DNA of 64,000 bases from Trematomus loennbergii. Lineage: Eukaryota; Chordata; Actinopteri; Perciformes; Nototheniidae. Every line of letters starts with the position of its first letter. The stretch's first letter is position 1. A model generated the notes under the pieces. It ran no database searches, was not told the origin of the DNA, and saw nothing but the letters and a program-made list of their open reading frames with translations. Both the position numbers and the translations under genes were made by a program. Shown here in pieces: positions 13,189 to 25,100 of this stretch. The DNA is taken from the NCBI GenBank assembly GCA_012861695.1, contig JAAOOA010000532.1, forward strand, positions 149,001 to 213,000. The letters run 5' to 3'.

Positions 13189-16100
13189 AGTATTAATGTA
13201 TTGTTCCCTTCCTTTTTTCCCCCAGCATGCCCTAGTGCCCCCAAGGACTTCAAGGTGGCGGAGGTGACGCGTCACCACGTGCACCTGATGTGGGAGGTGC
13301 CCGAGCACGATGGAGGAAGTCCTGTCACTCACTTCCAGATCGAGAAGAGAGAGGTGTCCCGCAAGACCTGGGCCAAGGTACCCCTGAGACCCTGACCCTG
13401 ACAACGGGTTGCATGTTCATTCATTTTAAAGTACAGATGTAAAGAAACGTGCACAGCCTGCATCTAGAACAAATAAAGACTGTGGCAGGTCCAGATGCTT
13501 CAAGAAGGATAATGTTTACTATTTTCTCAAAGTTCAGACTTTCTCTCAGCATTTCTCAAAATGACCCAAACAATATCTACATTTCTTGACTTTTCTCAAA
13601 GTTCCGACTTTTTCCTAAGTGTTATTTCCTGACTGACGCCTCCTGATTTCCCTCCAGGTGGCGGCGGGCGTGCTGGACCTGGAGCACACCATCACAGACG
13701 TGGTGGAGGGGAAGGAGTATCTGTTCAGCGTCACCGCCTGCAACAAGTGTGGACCGGGAGAGCCGGCGTACATCGACGAGCCCGTCAACGTGTCCTCGCC
13801 CGCCAGTGAGTCGCTGAGCATCACACAGACCCAACACAAGCCTCAGCCTCACATCAGTCCTCTTCAGACTCACCATATGAAGGCCTTTCCAGCATTGAAC
13901 CGTGTTTGAACCCTGAGTCACTGCCTGACCTGCGTTATCTCCCCCCCCCCCCCACACAGCTATTCCCGATCCTCCGGAGAACCTGAAGTGGCGCGATAAG
14001 AGCGGAAAGTCCATCTTCCTGTTCTGGGAGCCATCGAAGTACGACGGAGGCGCTCCCATCAAAGGCTACGTTGTGGACAAGTGTCAGCGCGGGACGGATA
14101 AGTGGGAGCCCTGCGGAGAGCCCATCCCCGAGCTGAAGTAAGAACTGTTTCCTGCTGTTTACCCTCCGGTCTGCAGCCGGGGCAACGCCTTCTAATAACT
14201 GTGTGTTTCTCTCTCAGGATGCAGGTGACCGGGCTGATCGAGGGCCAGTGGTACGCCTACAGGATCCGAGCCTTCAACAAGCTGGGGGCCAGCAGACCCT
14301 GCAGGGCCACCGACGAGATTCAGGCCGTGGACGCCAGAGGTGGGCGGGGTCTTGAATCAGAGCGGGGTCTTGAATCAGAGCGGGGTCTTGAATCAGGGCG
14401 GGGTCTTGAATCAGAGCGGGGTCTTGAATCAGAGCGGGGTCTTGAATCAGAGCGGGGTCTTGAATCAGGGCGGGGTCTTGAATCAGAGCGGGGTCTTGAA
14501 TCAGAGCAGGAAGCATGGGCAGTTATGGAAACATGTTTTATTTCTGCACAGGAAGTTCGTTTTTGTTAAATGTCTCTGACTCTGTGATGTCTCTGCAGAG
14601 CCTCCGGAGATCCAGCTGGACGTGAAGCTGCTGGCGGGTCTGACGGCCCGGGCCGGCACTAAGATCGAGCTGCCGGCCGATGTGAAGGGAAGCCCGACCC
14701 GAGGGTGAAGTGGACCAAAGCGGACCAGGTCCTGAAGGCCGACGACCGCATCACCATGGACACTCAGCCCGGACACTCCAAGCTGTCCATCGCCAACAGC
14801 ACCCGGGGCGACACCGCCACCTACATCATCGAGGCCGTCAACGCCTGCGGGCGCGCCACCGCCACCATTGACGTCAACATCCTGGGTATGTTACCCAGCA
14901 TGCACCACAATATCCAAAACTGCACGCCTGTTTGACAATCATTTAGCTAAGGCTTATATCCACTGCAACTTACAAACACTTCAATACACCGACCCTAGAA
15001 ATAATCTAATCAGGTCTACAACAAAACATTTATTAATCATTCGAGTATTGGTTTAAAATATGTAATGTTTAATAAACACAGATATATGGCAAAGGTAATA
15101 ATGGTTTGAATTAAATGTGTTTTGAAGGAGTAACGAGTTTAGAAGTGTCCGGGCATTCAGTGCATCCAGTCCAGCTGACTCATGTCTCGGTGCGGTGTAC
15201 AGCTGACTCATGTCTCAGTGTGGTGTCCAGCTGACTCATGTCTCAGTGTGGTGTCCAGCTGACTCATGTCTCAGTGTGGTGTACAGCTGACTCATGTCTC
15301 AGTGTGGTGTCCAGCTGACTCATGTCTCAGTGTGGTGTCCAGCTGACTCATGTCTCAGTGTGGTGTCCAGCTGACTCATGTCTCAGTGTGGTGTCCAGCT
15401 GACTCATGTCTCAGTGTGGTCCAGCTGACTCATGTCTCAGTGTGGTGTCCAGCTGACTCATGTCTCAGTGTGGTGTCCAGCTGACTCATGTCTCAGTGTG
15501 GTGTCCAGCTGACTCATGTCTCAGTGTGGTGTACAGCTGACTCATGTCTCAGTGTGGTGTCCAGCTGACTCATGTCTCAGTGTGGTGTACAGCTGACTCA
15601 TGTCTCAGTGTGGTGTCCAGCTGACTCATGTCTCAGTGTGTGTACAGCTGACTCATGTCTCAGTGTGGTGTACGCTGACTCATGTCTCAGTGTGGTGTCC
15701 AGCTGACTCATGTCTCAGTGTGGTGTCCAGCTGACTCATGACTCATGTCTCAGTGTGGTGTACAGCTGACTCATGACTCATGTCTCAGTGTGGTGTACAG
15801 CTGACTCATGTCTCAGTGTGGTGTACAGCTGACTCAGTCTCAGTGTGGTGTCCAGCTGACTCATGTCTCAGTGTGGTGTCCAGCTGACTCATGTCTCAGT
15901 GTAGTGTACAGCTGACTCATGTCTCAGTGTGGTGTCCAGCTGACTCATGTCTCAGTGTGGTGTACAGCTGACTCATGTCTCAGTGTGGTGTCCAGCTGAC
16001 TCATGTCTCAGTGTGGTGTACAGCTGACTCATGTCTCAGTGTGGTGTCCAGCTGACTCATGTCTCAGTGTGGTGTGGTCCTGGACGGACAGTTTGAGTAA

Positions 16101-19100
16101 TGCTCACGTTTTGCCCCGTCCTCTCAGATAAACCCGGCCCCCCCGCCGCCTTCGACCTCTCTGACATCACCAACGAGTCGTGCTGCATGGCGTGGAACCC
16201 GCCCCGGACGACGGCGGCTCGCTCATCACCAACTACATCGTGGAGAGCCGACAGACGGACAAAGAGGAGTGGGTGAAGCTGTCGGCCACGGTGAAGCACA
16301 CCACCTTCAAGGCCTGCAAGCTGACGGCGCTGAAGGAGTACGTGTTCAGGGTCAGCGCTGAGAACCAGTACGGCATTGGACAGCCGGCCGAGCACGCGCC
16401 CATCATCGCCAAGTATTCCTTCGGTACGTTCTATAGAAGTCTATGAGGAACTGTTCCTACTGCTGTCTTCTTTTATCTAGAAGTCTACGAGACAGAAGTC
16501 TACGAGACAGAAGTCTACGAGACAGAAGTCTACGAGACAGAAGTCTACGAGACAGAGTCCACTAGATAGAAGTCTACGAGACAGAAGTCTACGAGACAGA
16601 GTTATACGAGACAGAAGTCTACGAGACAGAAGTCTACGAGACAGAAGTTTACGTGTTGAAGTCCATAAACACTAGTCCACTGCGACCACATCCAGTTTCT
16701 GGATAATTCAGAACACCTTCTGTCTGTTTCAGATCCTCCTGGTGCTCCAACCAGAGTCACTCCCTCGGACATCACCAAAGATGCCGTGTCTCTGACCTGG
16801 TTCGAGCCGGACGAGGACGGCGGCAGTCCCATCACCGGGTACTGGATCGAGAAGTTCGAACCAGAGAGCGACAAGTGGATCAGATGCAACAAGCTGCCCA
16901 TCAAGGACACCACCTTCAGGTGAGGACTCACACGATATTCAGATAGAGAGAAGGTGTTCATATCATGTGTATTCATATGTATTGAATGTTGTCTACAGGG
17001 TGAAGGGACTCCCCACCAAGAAGAAGTACAGCTTCAGAGTTCTGGCCGAGAATCTGGCTGGACCCGGAAAGCCCAGCGTGGAGACGGACCCGGTGCTCAT
17101 CAAAGACCCCATCGGTAGCACTTCATTACGTTTGATGAGATTCTAATATCTAATGTGTGGTTCTTGTTATCAGCTTTAATATCTAATGTGTGTCTGCTGC
17201 AGATCCTCCCTGGGCTCCAGGCAAACCTGCGATCCGGGAGGTGGGTAAGACCACCGCCCTGCTGGCCTGGACCCGTCCGGAGCACGACGGCGGGCGAAGA
17301 TCGAGAGCTACATCATCGAGTTCCAGAAGGCCGGCAGCGAGGAGTGGATCCGGCTGATGGAGGACGTCCCGCAGACGGAGCAGCAGCTCACCGGCCTGGT
17401 GGAGCATCAGGAGTACTGCTTCAGGGTGAAGGCCATCAACAAGGCCGGGGAGAGCGAGGCGTCGGAGCCCAGCGACCCCGTGGTCTGCAAGGAGAAGGCT
17501 CTGTGAGTGACACCAGAGGAACCACACATCATGCATCCTTCATTCAGGCGCTATGTCGCTAACGGGGCGTTACTGATGAAAGAGAATGATTACTCTCAGC
17601 TGCAGATGGTAGGTCTGACACGATTGGACGAGCAGCAGTCAACAAATGCTGGTCATGGTGGCAAACTATGTCACTTTAATCTGGCTCCGTAACTTTAGGA
17701 TCAACATGAGCATGGTTCTGACGCTCGTCCCCATCGTTATTGGGAGGGGTTTTCGTACGTGTGAGGTTATGGTTTCTCTCAGGCTCTGAGCGGTGGAAAA
17801 GCAAACTAGTTTTTAAGTGGTTCTGAAATTCGAGGGCCCCAGGACAGAACTAGAACAGAACCCATTTCAGTGGAACAGGGATATCTGGGGTAGACAAACC
17901 ATGTCCTTTTGCTGAAACAAGTATTCTTTTGAATTTACAACTTTAATCTAAAACTGCAACCTCAAAAAAAATCCAATCTACCTCAAACCTATCATCTCCT
18001 CGATTCAGAGTTTGTATCGAATCACAAATACAGTAAAATGTTGGGGTACATGTGGGAGGGTCTAAGCATTACATACTACAGTATAATAACAAGAATGTCC
18101 CCACCCCCTCAGTCCCCCCCTCTGCGCCCCAGTGGCTGGAGGTGGCGTCCATCACCAAGGTGTCGGCGGGTCTGAAGTGGCAGGCTCCCAGCAGCGACGG
18201 AGGCTCCCCCATCACTAACTACGTGGTGGAGAAGAGGGACGTCCGGCGCAAAGCCTGGCAGGCGGTGGACACCACGGTGAAGGAGCTGAAGTACACCGTG
18301 ACGCCGCTCAACGAGGGCTCGCTCTACGTGTTCCGCGTCGCTGCAGAGAACAGCGCCGGGATGGGAGAGTTCTGCGAGATGGAGGACGCCGTGCTCGCCA
18401 AAGACACATTCAGTGAGTACCGGCTGCTTCTAGGGCTCTCATCGCTAGTGAGCATGGTCAGGGTCATAAAACTGTGTTAGAGCTGAAGGCTTCACCCACG
18501 GCAACAGATTGGCTGTGAATAAGAACATATCACAGACCATCCTTTCTGCACTTTAAGAAGAAAGCCATACATGTTGGGATGAAGCAAATAGTGAGAACCA
18601 AGTTGTACATTTTGAGATGAGAGTCTTCCGTGTCAAGAGAAATGTCAAAATATTGAGAAAGAAAGTAAATGTTAAGTAAGAAGTATTTTAACTTCATAAA
18701 CGAGTTGTCTCTACGAGAGCTTCATGATGGACCCTCCATCTTCTGTACCCTCAAACTGATTTATTCTCCATGCACCCTGCAGCCACCCCCGGACCCCCCT
18801 ACGCCCTCACCGTGGTCGAGGTCACCAAGAGACATGTTGAGCTCAAGTGGGAACCCCCCAAGAGCCACGGAGGAAGACCCATCACCAAGTAAGCGTCCTG
18901 AACAGTCCTGACGTTTGTAGTGACTTTTAAACCTAATCTCTACTGAAGCCACTGAGAGACGGAGAAGTTGTTGGGACGCGTGTTCCAGACGATAAGACCA
19001 TATGAGTCGTATCTTTCAATCTATCATTTATTTTATGTCCAATATATTCACCTTAATGAATGTATCCGCATTCAGAGGAACAATATATGCCTGCCAGTCA

Positions 19101-22100
19101 CGCTCTGATGTGAACAGGTTAACACACACTCATCTCCACACAAGCTGTTTGCTTCCCGTCACTCACACCTGAATGTGATCACCTGTGTGCTCTCAAGTGA
19201 ACGCTCCACCCTGTGTTCAATCTCAGAACTGCATGTTACATCAAACGGATCAAATCAAATCAAACTAAATACATGATGGCTCCCCTCCCTCTAAACCTCC
19301 TCTCACCTGTCCTCAGGTACGTCATCGAGAAGAAGGAGAAGCTGGGATCCCGCTGGCTGAAGTGCTGCAAGACCCCCGACAAACTGTCCCAGTTCAAGGT
19401 GACGGACGTGGACGAGGGCACCGAGGTGCAGTTCCAGGTCCGGGCGGAGAACGAGGCCGGGGTGGGAGACCCCAGCGAGCCCACCGAGATCCTGACCATC
19501 GAGGACGCCACCAGTAAGACCCCCCCCCCCAAATCCACAGCCAACAGACACGCTAAACTTCACAGAATTTGGAAAACCAGAAAAAATCCAGCCAAAATAT
19601 TTTCTGCTATTTTACTGTTTAATGTTTCAGTTATATTTTCCTATCCTTTGAACCATCATGAATCCCAGTTCCGGGATAAAATAAGTATTCTGATTGGTAG
19701 AAAGTCGTAAAGCACCTGGATGTTTTTTAAATGTGCCCCCCCCCTCCTCCTCAGGTGCCCCCTCCCCCCCTCTGGAGTTGGCAGTACCTGACGCTAGCCG
19801 TGAGCACATCAGCGTCACCTGGAAGCCCCCGACCAAAGACGGCGGCTCCCCGATCTCTGGGTACCACGTGGAGGTGGCTGAGGCCCGGCCCGAGCTCAAG
19901 TGGCTGCGCGTCAACACCCGGCCAATCAAAGAGCTCAGCTTCAGGATCGACGACGGCATCAAGCCCGAGAAGAAATACGTGATCCGGGTCCGCGCCATCA
20001 ACGCCGTGGGAGTGAGCGACCCCTCCGACGTCTCCGACAAGGTCTTCACCAAAGACCCCGACTGTAAGCAGCTCTGCTTTTTATTCGTGTGTAGCTGTAA
20101 TCAATAAAATATGATAGAAATAATCAGTCATAAATATGCAGGAAACAGGTAAGACTTTAAAATGTAAGAAGACGCCTCTTCTGTGGATTGAATAATATAT
20201 AGGAAGTGAAAGTATGATGATAACCTCAGAATAATAAATGTCCCCTGCCCCCCCAGGCGCCCCCACCCTGGACCTGGCGTCTCAGGAGGTGGTGGTGGTG
20301 GAGGGGGAGAAGCTGCAGCTGAAGGTCCCCTACAGAGCCATCCCCACCCCCAAGATGGTGTGGAAGAAAGACGAGGTGGAGTGCAAGGCTGGCGAGCGGC
20401 TGTCCATGACGGTGGAGATGAACAGCGCCCACCTGGACCTGCTGAAGAGCAGCCGGGCCGACGCCGGCGCCTACGCCATCACGCTGGAGAACAGCCTGGG
20501 CAGCGCCACCGGCACCGTCACCGTCAAGGTCATCGGTACGAGAACTTCATACTAATACACTGTTTAGGACTGGGGGCAAAGGTTGGACCCCCCATGCCGA
20601 CTGTGGAGGAAACTCTTCAGAGACACTGAGAGATGCTTCATGGACGAAGTCTGTCTTTTGTTATGTTTAATAAACAATAATCACATAAGTGTTAGCCTCA
20701 GTCTGGCGGGACTCGGCCTGGGGGTTCAGTTAAAATACACAATATAAAGGAAGATATCAGAGTACTACTGAATAACTATAGCCATGTTCTACTGTGTACC
20801 CTCCTCACCACCCTCTCTGCCCCCAGGCCTCCCGGGACCCTGTAAGGACATCTCGTCCAGCGAGGTCACCAAGGACTCATGCCGGATCAGCTGGGAGGCC
20901 CCCGAGGACGACGGCTGCTCCCCCGTGCTCAGCTACACCCTGGAGCGTCGCGAGGCCTCCAAGAAGACCTACATGCCCGTGATGTCGGGCGAGGACGTGC
21001 TGACCGCCGTCGTCAAAGACCTCTATGTCAACTGCGAGTACTTCTTCAGGGTCCGGGCCGTCAACAAGGTGGGGGCCGGGGCCAACCTGGAGCTGCGCAA
21101 CGCCGTCATCACGGAGGAAGTCAAACGTGAGTCATAACCTGAAACACTGATGAGATCAGAGGTTTGAAACATGAGGAAAAAAGAGTTCTGTAGGGTCATT
21201 GTTAGCACGTTAGCACGTTAGCACGTTAGCATGTTATTGTGCAGGGTGGATAACTATAGTCTTCACGGAGGAAGTCAAACGTGAGTCATCACCTGAAACA
21301 CTGATGACATCAGAGGTTTGAAACATGAGGAAAAAAGAGTCGTTCTATAGCCTCCTTGTTAGCACGTTAGCACGTTAGCATGCTTTTGTGAAGGATGGAT
21401 AAATATAGTCAAACACAGATAAGATAAGAAGTACTTTATTGATCCTAATTTGTGAAATGTTTGCGTTGCAAGCAGCATAAAAAGACAAGGCATTGTACAT
21501 TAGAGTAATTCAAAGATAGTGTTTATTAATAATTAAATGTATATATTATAGAAATGAAGAATGCTAACCACCTGTGGTTGCTTCTGCAGAGAAACCGGAC
21601 CCCCCCATCGCGGTGGAGGCCCGGGACCCCACCTGTAAGTCCATCACAGTGACCTGGAAGGCTCCGGACTGTGATGGCGGCTGCCCGATCACCGGATACA
21701 TCGTGGAGAAGATGGAGAAGGACGGAGATCGATTCGACCGCGTCACGCCCACCCTGGTGCCCGGCCTCAGCCACACAGTCACCGGTCTGACGGAGGGGGC
21801 GGAGTACCAGTTCAGGATCCGGGCGGAGAACGCCGCGGGGTCAGCGAGCCGTCCCGCAGCACGCCGCTCACCAAGGCTGCAGACCCCGTCGGTACGGAAA
21901 CACGGACATTTATTACTATTATTATTATTATTTTTATAATTGACAGCAGAAATACAGAGGTTTCTTGTTTTTATTCATATTTACAGCAGAAATACAGAGG
22001 TTTCTTGTTTTCCACTCAGATTTGAAAGCAGCTCAAACGTATATCTCTGCTTTATTTGAATATGAACTGTGTGTGCAGAGAAACCCAGTGTGACGCTGCA

Positions 22101-25100
22101 CGCCCGGGTTCAGTCCGGCGTGTGTGTGAAGAAGGGCGAGGAGGTCCGGATCGACGCCCTGATCTCCGGGTCCCCGTACCCCCGGGTCACCTGGCTCAGG
22201 AACGACGAGGACGTCACCAAGAAACCAACGAAGAAGACCGCCCCCGTCAAGAGGAGGAAGTCCAAGGCTCAGGTGAGAGACACACAGAGTATTTATACTA
22301 TATACAACCTGTTTAATACACACAGATATCCAGAGTATTATTCATATATATAATACTATATATAACCTGTTTAATAGAATATATGTATATAGTCTGCAGT
22401 ATAGTATTTATATAGTATTTATATATGTGTGTGTTGCAGGCGTACGAGGAGGAGGAGGAGAACCCCCTCAGCCAGCGCCTCGGTCTGGATCAGAGCATCC
22501 GGGGCCGGGCCGGGCTGATGATCCGCGAGGCGGTGAGGAGCGACCACGGAGAGTTCACCGTCACCGTGGAGAACCAGCACGGCACCGCGTCCGCCCGCTG
22601 CACCGTCAACGTGCTGGGTGAGGAGCTCACCCTGCGTCTGAGACCTGGCTCACCCTGCGTCTGAGACCTGGGTTAATCTGGGTTTAAAACCAGTCCCACA
22701 CCATAACGTATGTATTCTCTAATCCCCCCAGATAAACCCGGCCCCCCGATGAACATCACCTTCGAGGACGTCAGGAACACCTCGGTGGTTCTGAACTGGG
22801 AGCCCCCCCTGGACGATGGGGGCAGCGAGGTGCTGAACTACATCCTGGAGAAGAAGGACAACCGTAACGAGGAGGTGGGCTGGATCACCGTGAGCTCCAC
22901 CCTGAAGACCCCCACCCACGCCGTCACCAAGCTCATCGAGGGCAAGGAGTACGTGTTCAGGGTCACGGCGGAGAATAGGTTCGGCTGCGGACCCCCCAAC
23001 ACCTCCAAGCCCCTGGTGGCCAAGAACATGTTCGGTACGTAGGAGCAGCACTGAGTACATATTAATATAGATAATACATACTCCAGAGAATACACTCACT
23101 CCAGCACTGTAGTAACAGAGACGGCAGAACTACAACTTCTTCCCCAAAGGAATATTATACGTACTATAGGACATGGATACATATACTGTAAGTATGCTGT
23201 AGTAGGGTCAGATGCTTCATTTCATACAAATGTTTAATTTGAGAATATCTTATAAGATGTTCCTTCGATGAGATTCGTATATATGCAGAATATTTGGAAT
23301 AAAGTACATTTTATCAAATAATAGGTTATTTCCAGGATCAAAATCATACATTTAGTAACAGGGGATTAAAGCTGAAACATTTCCAGGAAACACTCAGACA
23401 TTTCCTGAAGTCTTACAAAAGTAAAGTGAATAAACTGCAGTAATAATAACGACCCCCCCTCCCCACAGACCCCCCCGACGCCCCCTCCACGCCCCGGGTC
23501 CACGAGGTCACGGCGAGCAGCGCCAAGATCTCGTGGCACGAGCCCAAAGACAACGGCTCCCCCATCCTGGGCTACTGGATTGAGAGGAAGGAGGTGAACA
23601 GCAAGCACTGGACCCGGGTGAACAGGGCTCTGCTGAACTCCCTGGATGTGAGGGTGGAGGGCCTGATGGAGGGTCTCACCTACATCTTCAGAGTCTGTGC
23701 AGAGAACCTGGCCGGCCCGGGCCCTTCAGCGAGCCCAGCGAGCGCACCGTGGCCATGGACGCCATCAGTGAGTCCTGTTGTTATTATTATTATTATTATT
23801 ATTATATATACCGTGGCCATGGTATCAGTATGTACACATTATTATTATTATTATTATTATTATTATCATTATCGTTATTGTTATGTAATATATACCGTGG
23901 CCATGGACGCTATCAGTACGTCCAGATGACTGTGTAATATATGTAATGAAGCCCCTCCCACTATGTAATATAGGTAATGAAGCCCCTCCCACTATGTAAT
24001 ATAGGTAATGAAGCCCCTCCCACTATGTAATATAGGTAATGAAGCCCCTCCCACTATGTAATATATGTAATGAAGCCCCTCCCACTATGTAATATATGTA
24101 ATGAAGCCCCTCCCACTGATGATGTCACCTGATGTCTCGGCTCCGCACACATGTTTTAATCTAAAGATCGAGTGATTTAACCCTGCCCCCCCCCCCCAAC
24201 AGTGACCCCCGGCCCCCCCACCCCCTGGATCGTGGACACTGGGAAGGACTCAGTGATCGTGGCCTGGAAGCCGCCCCTGTATAACGGAGGAGGGGACATC
24301 CTGGGATACCACCTGGAGAAGGTGGGCCTCGTGTTTATATCATGTGTTAGTGACGTCCCCAAACATCTGGAACAATCTGATAGACACGCTTTAAATATAG
24401 TGATACATGTATATCAGTATATAGTGATACATGTATATCAGTATATACTGATATACATGTATCACTATATACTGATATACATGTATATCACTATATACTG
24501 ATATACATGTATATCACTATATACTGATATACATGTATATCACTATATACTGATACATGTGTATCAGTATATAGTGATGCATGTATATCACTATATACTG
24601 ATACATGTATATCAGTATATGTGATACATGTATATCAGTATATAGTGATATCATGTATATCAGTATATAGTGATACATGTATATCAGTATATAGTGATAT
24701 ACATGTATATCAGTATATGTGATACATGTATATCAGTATATAGTGATACATGTATATCAGTATATGTGATACATGTATATCAGTATATATATAATATAAA
24801 CCCCTGTGCCCCCCCCCCCAGGTGCTGGTGGGGGAGAAGGAGTGGAGCCGCTGCACAGAGTTCAGGTGCAAAGACCTCACCTTCACCATCACTGGCCTCA
24901 CTGAGGGGGCAGATTACTACATCAGAGTCATCGCCATCAACGACGCAGGACCAGGGGTCCCAGGGGTCACCGAGCCCGTCACTGTGAAGGAGCCCGAAGG
25001 TAAACACTGAGGGTCATTCAGGGGGCTTCAAGGAGCTCTGCACCCCCAAAATCATCCTGTTTGATCACTTCAATCCTTAAAGGAACATTTGTTTTAATGA

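Noticed and set aside
15163..16077. AP-1 enhancer cluster (TGACTCA in each unit)
   Set aside because: The motif is part of a 28-bp minisatellite unit; repetition alone is not evidence of regulation, and no other regulatory feature accompanies it.
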